From: Symsagittifera roscoffensis
Lineage: Eukaryota > Xenacoelomorpha > Acoela > Convolutidae
Direction of reading: 5' to 3'
DNA length: 64,000 nucleotides
Assembly (NCBI RefSeq): GCF_963678635.1
Contig: NC_087071.1
Location: forward strand, 18,907,613 to 18,971,612
The position numbers were made by a program, and so were the translations under genes. Each line of letters begins with the position of its first letter. The first letter of the stretch is position 1. Of the stretch, positions 34,572 through 42,731 are shown piece after piece. The notes below the pieces were generated by a model. The model was not told the DNA's origin and did not search any database. It worked only from the letters and a program-made list of their open reading frames with translations.

Positions 34572-36175
34572 CCCATCCGGGTTTTACAGAGTTTTTTAGA
34601 ACAGTTCTTCTGTAGTTCAAGGATGGATGATGGACGTTGGTATTTGGCGAACATCATTTTTCTTTTGTTTCCTTTTTGTTAAGGAAGTTCCAGGGATCTG
34701 GAATTGAGGACACAAGACGTTGTGTTCTTCTTGTGACAACGACTGAGTCTCTGCAACAGCATCAATTCTGGTTTCAGAATGGTTGGCTATGTCAGGTTTT
34801 TCTGTTCTTCGGAGAGAACTTCTTTTGTGTTTGATCTAGCTCGGGAATGGCGTGGAGATTGAGCATGGAGGGGATGCCTGGTTACTCGGATCTGTACGTA
34901 TACTTGAACATCGAGGTGGTCATTGGTCTAGTTCAATGAAGTCCTTTTCTGCGAAGTCAAGTCGTACTCTAAATCCTTTGAGTTGTGATTGTGAGCGGCA
35001 TATCGATTGTAGTTGGTCATTCTCTCTCGAGTGTAGTGAGGTCGTCTTGTCTTTTGATGTTCGTCCTTGGTGTTGTATTCTGATCTATATATTGCATCAT
35101 GTGATTTTACATTTTATAAAACTTTTATTAGTTTAATATTTTTTAATAATGATTTTAGTTAGTTGTTTTCACAAAAGCTTTTTGTTTTAGTTCGGTTATT
35201 TTGAAGAGTTACTCACCCTTGAGTAGCTCTTATTAAAAATAAAGGTGTGGTCACAAAGCGTGGATGTAGCGCGGTGGGTTAGGCCGGCTATAGAGCATGC
35301 TCAGGACGTCCTTTCCTGGTGGGTTAGGCCAGGAGTGGGAGTATGATTTCATGCGGTGTTTGTGAGGGGTCCTGTTATGTGACAACGTTTTATGTTGGGT
35401 TTGTTGTGGTTTTACTTATGTCTTGTTGGTTATGTACTTTTTCCAAAAAGCAAATTGTTTGTGGTATGGGTTTGTCTTTCGACTTTTTTGTGTTTTATTA
35501 TTTCTTTCTAAGACTTTGTAATAGTCTTCAAAAGAATAAATTATCCAGTTTTAAACTGGGTTAATCCGGTTTGGGTACCGTTGGTTTCCTTTTCTAAGTC
35601 ATGCTGTTATTTTATGATTTGTGGTATTTAGTAAGCTGCGTTGGTTAGTTTTGTTTAGTATATGATTCCTTTCCAACCGGGTTAAAGGAAAGTTTGAAAC
35701 TTGTTATTATATGTTAGAGTTGTTGAGTGTGAAAACTTGAAACTGAAATTCATTATTTTAAACAATTCTTCGTGGGCGAGCTGTGTGAGTGTGGATAGAA
35801 TTTCTGTGCGAATGAATGAAAATATCAAAAGGTTAGTACTGCAATTGCATTTTATTAATTTACTGCATAGAATTTGGAAATTTACTGCTAGTAATGGGGG
35901 AATTTTAAGATACAAATTTTCATCATATGTAGATTTATTGCTTTGGGGGAAAATTTTATAAATTAATTTACTGCATTGGTATTTAATTGTTGGTGCAAAA
36001 GTTAAAAGGGTCTTAAACAGTTTTGAAGAAGTTTGCTATTTTTTATTTTTCTTTTGTGAATTTTTCAGATGATCGAAGATGAAGGCTAAAAATCTAAAGA
36101 AAACATGAATAAAGAATGGTGAGTTTTTTAATATTTTAATTAGTTAGTTATATTCTTTTAATTCATACTTACCTG
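34572..36175 (-). other. 3' untranslated region of the gypsy element
   Basis: About 1.6 kb between the last ORF and the 3' LTR, with no supported ORF. The bases next to the LTR on the minus strand end in ggatggg, a short purine run that may be the polypurine tract; it is weak. Plus-strand ORFs here are antisense chance frames. Confidence 0.6.
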
Positions 36176-37969
36176 TTAGTCGTCGGGGAAAAAACCGTGG
36201 GGGAAGATATCGTGAATTAGTTCTGAAGTTGTTAGTAGTTTAGCTAAGATGCGGATGATATTTTTAGTTTGAAGCAGTGGCCAAAGCAATTGAAGTGCCT
36301 TAATAGTGGTTAGTTCTTCAGTGCCTACTGCAAACTCATAAGGTGTGTTTTGGATTAAGTTATATAATTTGTGGTTAAATTTAGTGTTGTGGATGAATTC
36401 TAAAATGGGGATTTCTATAGGCTGTACAAACTCGTGCGGGATAAGGAAGGGTCGGGATTCTTCGGCGTTGAAGGTCTTGGTGATGGGGCAGAAAATGTAC
36501 ATTTGGGTTATGGGGTCATAGTTACGAAGAATACCATGAAGGTTAGTATCTTTAATACAATATGTGAAATTTAGGAAATACGGTGAAGTGTATTTTGAAT
36601 TGATGAATTGAAAGCGATGGTGTGGTTGTCTAGAGGGTGTGTGGAGGTCAAAGTGATTTTGGATGAAACGATAGTAACTGTATGTATGTGTTTGTTTAGT
36701 TCGCAACATAATATCGTGTGAGCAGTGTAAATCTCTTTCGTGTGGTGCAAGGAAATGAAAGGTTAGTGAAAAGATTTGGAAGCGTTCTTTAAAACTTTCG
36801 TACGCTTGTGTGCTTGTTAGTGCTTCTGAAATAATGTGATCAAACTTTCGGTCGAAGATGTTTAGTGTAAATACATATGGTGTCTTGATGAAAAATTTCT
36901 CGGTGATTTGTGGGTTAGCGAAGCGATCGTCGTCTAAGAATTGATCTTGGTTAGCTCTGATGATGTTGTGATCGTAGTATTCTAGTGTATATTCATTAGC
37001 TCTAGGTGCAGTGTGTATTTTTAGTGATTTTTTATATCCTACGTAAGTAAATTGTCTAGCGGTGAGTGGTGTAGTTAGTCGATATAGCATGTCTTTGTTT
37101 CGGTCTATATCGATGGATGTGTTGGTTAAAGGTAAGCAAAGAGGGTTAGTGAAATGATAGTATGAGGTCCAAGAGAGAGTGGGCATTAAAACGTATTCGT
37201 CTACAAAGTTGCGTGTTTCGTTAGCGTCATGAGGGGTGTTTAAGGTGTATTGTGGAAATGAGGGTAAAGTGATAGCTAAAAATTCTCTAGTGTTAGTATG
37301 CTGGGGGTGGTTGATGTATTCACGGGCTGTTCCTGGTTTTGCTGGGAAAGGATGGTTGGGGAACTTTCTTTTAAAAGTGCGGTAAGCTCTATTAGTGTTG
37401 AGTGAGGATTCAGTTGATGTGGATGATGGTGCTAATGATTCAGTATAATTTGAAGAGGGTGTAGGGGGATTGGATGAAGTTGTAGTGGAGGAGATTTGGT
37501 TTATGGTCGGGGTGTTAAGGTGGTAGGGTTGTTGTTGGAGGGTAATAAAATTGTCTAGCTCTGGGGAGATTCGGGGGGTGTCTGGAGATGATTGGTCAGA
37601 ATGGTATGAGGAGTAGGTTGGGGTAACTTGGGAAGCATAAGAGGGTGTAGGAGTGATGGGGTCAGGGTTATTTGACAATATGGGTTGAAAAGGAGGTTGA
37701 GAAAACTGAGAAGGGTTATGAAAATTATTGGATGGAGATGGTTCTGAGTCGGCAAATTCGTCGGGGGTTTCAATATTCGGGTTATTTAGCTGTGAAATGG
37801 AGTATAAAACTGAAATTTGTGAGTTAGTGTCGGAATTCATGCCTGATGTTACATTGCTAGATGGAAAATCGGGTGGCGGAAAAGCAAAAAGTGGTATTAT
37901 TGGGATTGAAGAGGTAAGGTTGGTTGGATGGGAATTTGATCGATGGAGTGATCCAAGTTGGCGGCTCAT
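36176..37969 (-). CDS. ORF of unknown function, 597 residues, last gene of the gypsy element
   Basis: Not recognised. Its ATG overlaps the stop of the envelope-like ORF as ATGA (37969-37966), which suggests re-initiation or coupled translation. Residues 1-210 are rich in Pro, Ser, Thr and Asn (PPPDFPSSNVTSGMN, SNPPTPSSNYTESLAPSS), then the protein becomes globular-looking with many aromatic and charged residues (KFPNHPFPAKPGTAREYINH, FDHIISEALTSTQAYESFKE). No signal peptide or membrane segment is seen. It uses the same A/C-rich codons as the other ORFs of the element. It is fully open, so it is probably under selection in the family rather than a chance frame. Confidence 0.8.
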   Translation of the reverse strand: MSRQLGSLHRSNSHPTNLTSSIPIIPLFAFPPPDFPSSNVTSGMNSDTNSQISVLYSISQLNNPNIETPDEFADSEPSPSNNFHNPSQFSQPPFQPILSNNPDPITPTPSYASQVTPTYSSYHSDQSSPDTPRISPELDNFITLQQQPYHLNTPTINQISSTTTSSNPPTPSSNYTESLAPSSTSTESSLNTNRAYRTFKRKFPNHPFPAKPGTAREYINHPQHTNTREFLAITLPSFPQYTLNTPHDANETRNFVDEYVLMPTLSWTSYYHFTNPLCLPLTNTSIDIDRNKDMLYRLTTPLTARQFTYVGYKKSLKIHTAPRANEYTLEYYDHNIIRANQDQFLDDDRFANPQITEKFFIKTPYVFTLNIFDRKFDHIISEALTSTQAYESFKERFQIFSLTFHFLAPHERDLHCSHDIMLRTKQTHTYSYYRFIQNHFDLHTPSRQPHHRFQFINSKYTSPYFLNFTYCIKDTNLHGILRNYDPITQMYIFCPITKTFNAEESRPFLIPHEFVQPIEIPILEFIHNTKFNHKLYNLIQNTPYEFAVGTEELTTIKALQLLWPLLQTKNIIRILAKLLTTSELIHDIFPHGFFPDD

Positions 37970-40584
37970 CGTGGGCTAAAAAAATTATTATTTTGAGATT
38001 GAAAAGCGGTGGTATGTGGTTGTTCAATAATTTGTTCGTAAGTATTATCATCTTGTGATTGATGTGTCATTATATGTTGGACGGGACTTTGTGATGTGGT
38101 GAGTCTAAAGTTTGGATTATGTGTGATTGCTAAATTTCTAAAATTTCGTGGGACTAGGGATAGTGGATGGTTATTTGGTAGGGGTGGTAATTGTGGTGCC
38201 GTTGGCTGTGGGTCGACATTGTTATGTTCTTCGTCGTATGTATTTTGTCGTGTTGTTATTTTTGTGTTATATTCTTTTATTTGTGCGTCTAAAAGAATTT
38301 TGTTTATAGATGTGGAAAAAATTCCAAAAAATCCTGCAAAAAGTATGCGTGCTACGCTTGCTTGTCTGTTTACTTGTGTGTGTATAGCACATGTATTGTA
38401 AATTCCTTTTAAGAGTGAGAAAAGAAATCCAATAAAGTTAAACATTGCGTATAAAATAGTCAATTTTTCTAAGATGTAGTAGGGCCATCCTAGAAAATCT
38501 AGGATCTCATTTTTGAGTGTAACAAAGCTAAAAATGTTAATTGGTGATATATCTTGGGGACGGTATTTTTCGCCGTTTAGATATATATAATCTTTAATGT
38601 CTTTAAAATATCCGCTATAGTCTTGCGTGTAGATATCGGCAAATCCTGCAGTTTCTGCAAGTTTGCGTAAATTTTGGTCTATTGATTGTCTTTGTATAGT
38701 GTCCATTTGTGTTAATAATTCTTGGAATTGTTGTGTTCTAATGTGATGTTGAATATCTGATTTTGAATAGATTCCTATTGATTGTAAGTCTATATTTGGG
38801 TTTCGAGCAATAGCGCGAATGCTTTCTGGTGAAAATTTTTTGAGTGATTGCATTAATGTGGGATATGGAGTGAGAAGATAATATTTGTTTTCATCAGGGT
38901 TTAGTTGTACTACATTGTGGCTATTTTCTGATCCACATGGGACTGCGGTATCCCAGAAATAGGTTCTTCGTGAAAGTGTATCCACGAAATGTACTTTATT
39001 CTTATAAAAGATAGGGATCCTTTTATAACATCGTTTATCTTCAAAAACGTATAGTGGTGATACTTTTTTAGTACAAGTATAAAACCATAAAATGTTTCCT
39101 TCGTAGTCTAAAAAATTTGATCTATTTCCTGATAATAAGTATCCTGCGTAGGGTATTTTTAATACTGCTAGTGCAAGTGATTGTAGTATTTGTGTTCGTT
39201 CTAATTCGCATAGTTGATGTAGTGTTTCTAATTCGGAGAGTGACATTTCTTGAAAAATGCGGCTAATTGTATAGTCTAGTTTCATATCCAAATGAATATC
39301 ATAGTGGATATTACCAAAATATGTAGTATTCATTAGTGATAATTCTTGTAAGCGTGTGCTTCTGGTGTCAGAAGGTTTTAGATGTCCACCAGGTTGTCCG
39401 TTGCTTTTTTGAAAATTAACTGGTATATAGGATGTTCCTTCGTTTAGAGGATGACCTGTGGCGTATGGGTCGATTTTTACTTTACCAGTGGTCATGTCGA
39501 ATCCTTTTTCATATTCAACTAATATTTCAGAGTATTGTGTTCTGTGAAGTGGATTCCTGTATTTACATGCAAGTTCTGTTTCTTGATATATTTGAAAACG
39601 TGTCAATTTATTTTCTATATTGTCTATGTTTCTAAAATCGGAACTTAGTTTGCGTGATGGATGGACTTGTTCATATGGAATTGATTGTATGAAATATTTT
39701 TCGTGAAATTTTATCATACGAGCGTGTATTTTTGCTACTTGAAATGTTGTACATGTATCTTCGGGGAACCAAACAATTGTTGCTTGTGTTCTTGTTGTAG
39801 GATCGCAATATCCTTGATCATTTTTACAAGGTAGTCGGATTCCTTGATAGATCATTGTATTATCAGATAAATCTCGTGTGAGTTGTATTTTTTCGAGTTG
39901 TATTTTCCAATCGAAAAACATTATTTCTTGGTATCCTTTATTTTTCGTGTCTGCTTTGCAGTTTGATGGGTTATTTATACCAATGTGTGGTATCCAATGT
40001 TTATCGTGTAGGTCATAGGTTAATCGTCCGTGTGCGCCGTTATACGGGTATTTTTCGTCTAGTTTTATATGTCCTTGGTGTCTTTCAAGTTGTGATTGAT
40101 GTACAGAGTCTGAAAAAACTTGAAAATTAACTAATTTTCTTTGGGAGTTTTTATTTTGTGTGATGTTTAGTCTAAGTAATTCATTTTTACAATCGTCGGG
40201 ATTGAGATGTAAAAGACGTTCTATATTACTTTGGTAGAATGATTCATGGTCAAGTCGGTTTTTGTTTCCGTTCGAGACTTGTGAACAATGTACTTTCTTT
40301 TCGGAAAATGTTGCTGTGAATTTATAACCTGTAACTGTTGTAGCTCGGGCTTTTGAATAGAGTGTTGCTATTATATCTGTGGTTTCTATAGCTTGTGGTT
40401 CTGTTTCACATTGTGATACCTGATTGATTGCATATTTATGTAGTGTTTTTTGTTCATTTTCTTCGCAATCGTAATGTGTTACTAATAAATCTTGTGGTCC
40501 TGTACGAGGGGAAGGGTTTATGTTTTGATTTGAGGTTATTAGAAAAAGGGTTTGGAGAAAAATTAATAATTTTAGAATATACAT
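37966..40584 (-). CDS. Envelope-like glycoprotein, 872 residues
   Basis: Likely a virus-type membrane glycoprotein mediating cell entry or transfer. It starts with a hydrophobic signal-like segment (YILKLLIFLQTLFLITS). The ectodomain has many cysteines (CETEP, HCSQVS, LPCKNDQGYC, DTCTTF, CYKRIP) and several N-x-S/T sites. A membrane segment lies at about residues 705-730 (ILYAMFNFIGFLFSLL) and a second hydrophobic stretch at about 745-765, followed by a Pro/Gln/Asn-rich tail of about 100 residues. Cysteine spacing loosely recalls glycoproteins of chuvirus-like negative-strand viruses, but that is only an impression. The start overlaps the end of the 378-codon ORF by 13 bases. Confidence 0.75.
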   Translation of the reverse strand: MYILKLLIFLQTLFLITSNQNINPSPRTGPQDLLVTHYDCEENEQKTLHKYAINQVSQCETEPQAIETTDIIATLYSKARATTVTGYKFTATFSEKKVHCSQVSNGNKNRLDHESFYQSNIERLLHLNPDDCKNELLRLNITQNKNSQRKLVNFQVFSDSVHQSQLERHQGHIKLDEKYPYNGAHGRLTYDLHDKHWIPHIGINNPSNCKADTKNKGYQEIMFFDWKIQLEKIQLTRDLSDNTMIYQGIRLPCKNDQGYCDPTTRTQATIVWFPEDTCTTFQVAKIHARMIKFHEKYFIQSIPYEQVHPSRKLSSDFRNIDNIENKLTRFQIYQETELACKYRNPLHRTQYSEILVEYEKGFDMTTGKVKIDPYATGHPLNEGTSYIPVNFQKSNGQPGGHLKPSDTRSTRLQELSLMNTTYFGNIHYDIHLDMKLDYTISRIFQEMSLSELETLHQLCELERTQILQSLALAVLKIPYAGYLLSGNRSNFLDYEGNILWFYTCTKKVSPLYVFEDKRCYKRIPIFYKNKVHFVDTLSRRTYFWDTAVPCGSENSHNVVQLNPDENKYYLLTPYPTLMQSLKKFSPESIRAIARNPNIDLQSIGIYSKSDIQHHIRTQQFQELLTQMDTIQRQSIDQNLRKLAETAGFADIYTQDYSGYFKDIKDYIYLNGEKYRPQDISPINIFSFVTLKNEILDFLGWPYYILEKLTILYAMFNFIGFLFSLLKGIYNTCAIHTQVNRQASVARILFAGFFGIFSTSINKILLDAQIKEYNTKITTRQNTYDEEHNNVDPQPTAPQLPPLPNNHPLSLVPRNFRNLAITHNPNFRLTTSQSPVQHIMTHQSQDDNTYEQIIEQPHTTAFQSQNNNFFSPR

Positions 40585-41708
40585 GTGTATGATAATCCTG
40601 AGTATGGATTATAAAATGTAATGTAACCAATTGTGTTTTTGGTGTATCTGTCGTATTTGTATATTACTTCAGTAGTAATAAACGGTGGTGGTAGTGATTG
40701 AGCTGTTATGTTAGGTGGATTTAATGGGTATGGATGTTGGGTAATGTTATTTAACTTAACTGTGATTTCAAATTTTAATTGTAAACTGTTTTGTTGGAGT
40801 ATTTGAATATTGTGATCACGGATATCGTTATGAATATCTTGGCGATATTGTAATCTATTAAGTGCCCAGTTATGAAGGCGGTTACTTTCTTGATGTTGTC
40901 CAAATAATGGTGGAGGTGCTGTGAATGTATTCCAATCTAATCTTAAAGGAATATTTACAGATGAATGTTCTCGATATCTGGCGTCGAGATTATTTGGAAA
41001 ATTTAAGTTAAAGGGTAGTGGTGAAAATTGACTTATTGATGGTGTTGATGGTAGTGATAATGTTTCTGGTAGTGATGAGGATGTTGTTGTATCCGTAGAA
41101 ATATCTATGGGGTCATTGACTAAATTTGGTTCACCTTGTGTGAATGAATTTGTAGTCCAATATGGTAGTCGTGATGTTAGGTTTGGGGGGTTAAAGGGAT
41201 TTTCACGTATCTGTTCAGATGTTGGTGTTGAACCTAAGTAGTCTGAAGGTAGACTGGAAGTGCTTCGTTGTGAAAAAAGTGTAGGAGTTTCTGGTGTGAT
41301 ACCAGTGGTGTTTTCTGGAGTGGTTTGTGTTGGGGATTGAGGTATATCAAAATGAACTCGGGGAGTTTGAAAATTTCTATTTCGTCGAGGATGTATAATT
41401 TGTCTATTTATTTCTGCTGTGTTTTGGTTTTGACTAAGGTTTCGTATTCTACTTAGTTCTTGTGGTAGTGTTGGGTAAAGATTATATGTTGGTTCACTTA
41501 GGGATGCTTGTCGTTGAACTGGTTCTAGTGGTTCAGATAAACGAGCGTGCCGTTCTTCAAAAGTGTATGGATTGTCTTGAAAAGAAATTCGTGTAGATGT
41601 TTGAGGGTTTTGAGTAGTTGAAGGTGGTGTTGGATTATCTTGGGATGATGTCGGTGAAGACTGATTCTGTGACTGTTGGGTAGCAATTTTTAATGGATTT
41701 TTAAATTG
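40572..41708 (-). CDS. ORF of about 378 codons without an early ATG, before env
   Basis: An uninterrupted frame opened by a TAA at 41711-41709 and closed at 40574-40572. No ATG lies near its start, so it is probably expressed by splicing, frameshifting or a non-AUG start. It begins 5 bases after the stop of the small membrane ORF at 41714. The first two thirds are Pro/Ser/Thr/Gln-rich (DNPTPPSTTQNPQTSTRISF); the last third is more ordered (LRLDWNTFTAPPPLFGQH, LQYRQDIHNDIRDHNIQILQ) and ends in YNPYSGLSYTCIF. No known domain recognised. It overlaps the envelope ATG. Confidence 0.6.
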   Translation of the reverse strand, partial: QFKNPLKIATQQSQNQSSPTSSQDNPTPPSTTQNPQTSTRISFQDNPYTFEERHARLSEPLEPVQRQASLSEPTYNLYPTLPQELSRIRNLSQNQNTAEINRQIIHPRRNRNFQTPRVHFDIPQSPTQTTPENTTGITPETPTLFSQRSTSSLPSDYLGSTPTSEQIRENPFNPPNLTSRLPYWTTNSFTQGEPNLVNDPIDISTDTTTSSSLPETLSLPSTPSISQFSPLPFNLNFPNNLDARYREHSSVNIPLRLDWNTFTAPPPLFGQHQESNRLHNWALNRLQYRQDIHNDIRDHNIQILQQNSLQLKFEITVKLNNITQHPYPLNPPNITAQSLPPPFITTEVIYKYDRYTKNTIGYITFYNPYSGLSYTCIF

Positions 41709-41713
41709 TTACT

Positions 41714-41902
41714 TTAGTGGGAAGGTTTATGTTTATTATAATATTCTTCTAAAAAAAGAATTAGAAAAATTGTTGCTAGGGCAAATGTGATGATTGCTTT
41801 CTTTATACATTTACATATTGTCAAAATGAGGGATAATAGAAATGTTATGAAAATTACAAACAATAAAAAAATATCAGTTCTACTGAAAATTGTTCGTATC
41901 AT
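41714..41902 (-). CDS. Tiny membrane protein ORF, 62 residues
   Basis: One strong hydrophobic helix or hairpin (FLLFVIFITFLLSLILTI, then IITFALATIFLILFL) with a short charged C-terminus (EEYYNKHKPSH). Its ATG overlaps the stop of the preceding 76-residue ORF as ATGA (41902-41899). Function unknown; the position between pol and env resembles viroporin-like accessory genes, which is inference only. Confidence 0.55.
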   Translation of the reverse strand: MIRTIFSRTDIFLLFVIFITFLLSLILTICKCIKKAIITFALATIFLILFLEEYYNKHKPSH

Positions 41903-42129
41903 TTAGACAAGTTGTTAAAATCGTACCTGTGGATATATTCAAGGGTTTTGGAAAGTTGGAGGAATAGTTCAATTATTGTGTAGAAAATTAAAAAAATGTT
42001 ACAAAAAATTATTATAATTATTAGAAAAGATTCAATGATATCAAAAAGAAATATTATAAAGGCTTGAAGTATTGAAAAAAAATGTTTAAAATTGATAAAT
42101 ATTTGAGCGACTGTTTGAGAGAAAAGCAT
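41899..42129 (-). CDS. Tiny membrane protein ORF, 76 residues
   Basis: Hydrophobic for most of its length (FSILQAFIIFLFDIIESFLI, then IIFCNIFLIFYTIIELFL), ending in a polar tail (SKTLEYIHRYDFNNLSK). Its stop overlaps the next ORF's start as ATGA. The equivalent stretch in gypsy copy B (about 3730-3990) is full of stops. It might be a chance product of AT-rich sequence, but the paired overlap argues for a gene. Confidence 0.5.
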   Translation of the reverse strand: MLFSQTVAQIFINFKHFFSILQAFIIFLFDIIESFLIIIIIFCNIFLIFYTIIELFLQLSKTLEYIHRYDFNNLSK

Positions 42130-42731
42130 TTAAGAAATGATCTCTTGGTCGAATGTTTTTTTGCTGTTTGAGGCGATTTTCTAGTGTGGTCGAATTATTT
42201 ATTAGTTTTTTGACAAGTGGGTTGAGTTTCGTAAAAAATTGTTGGGGGCAATTTTCATGGTGACTGGGAGGTCGTCTTTTTCTTTATTTTTGTTTGTCAA
42301 ATGATCCGGGGTATGGTGAGATTTTTATACTTTAGGCTAATTAAAATCTTCATTTTGTGACTTTAGGCTAAGTTATCAAATTTGTTTTGGGGGTATTCGT
42401 GGTCTGAGTTGGGGAAATATTGTTGATCTTTGGGTTATTAGAAAAGGGAGGTGTACGGTATTATGGTGATATTTATTTTAGCTGTCAAGTTGGAGTGGTT
42501 TGCTTATTTTTGACCTGGAGGTTGTAAAGTTATAGTTAGAGATGTGCCTGGAGTTCTAGATTATTCGTCTAATTGATCTTAGTTTGAGTTAGAGAAAGTG
42601 GCGGATTGGATGAATCCTATTGGTCTATTTTGAACTAGAATTATTGCGTACTTTGTGAGCATGTTATTTTGAAAAATGGAAATGAAAAATGTTACGGAGG
42701 TTTCAAGATTGTGAAGTATAGAATGTTAAAA
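42130..42731 (-). other. Non-coding stretch between pol and the 3' ORFs
   Basis: About 600 bp without an ORF. It is recognisable in copy B (4000-4500), so it belongs to the element. It may hold a splice acceptor or internal start signals for the 3' genes. Confidence 0.5.
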
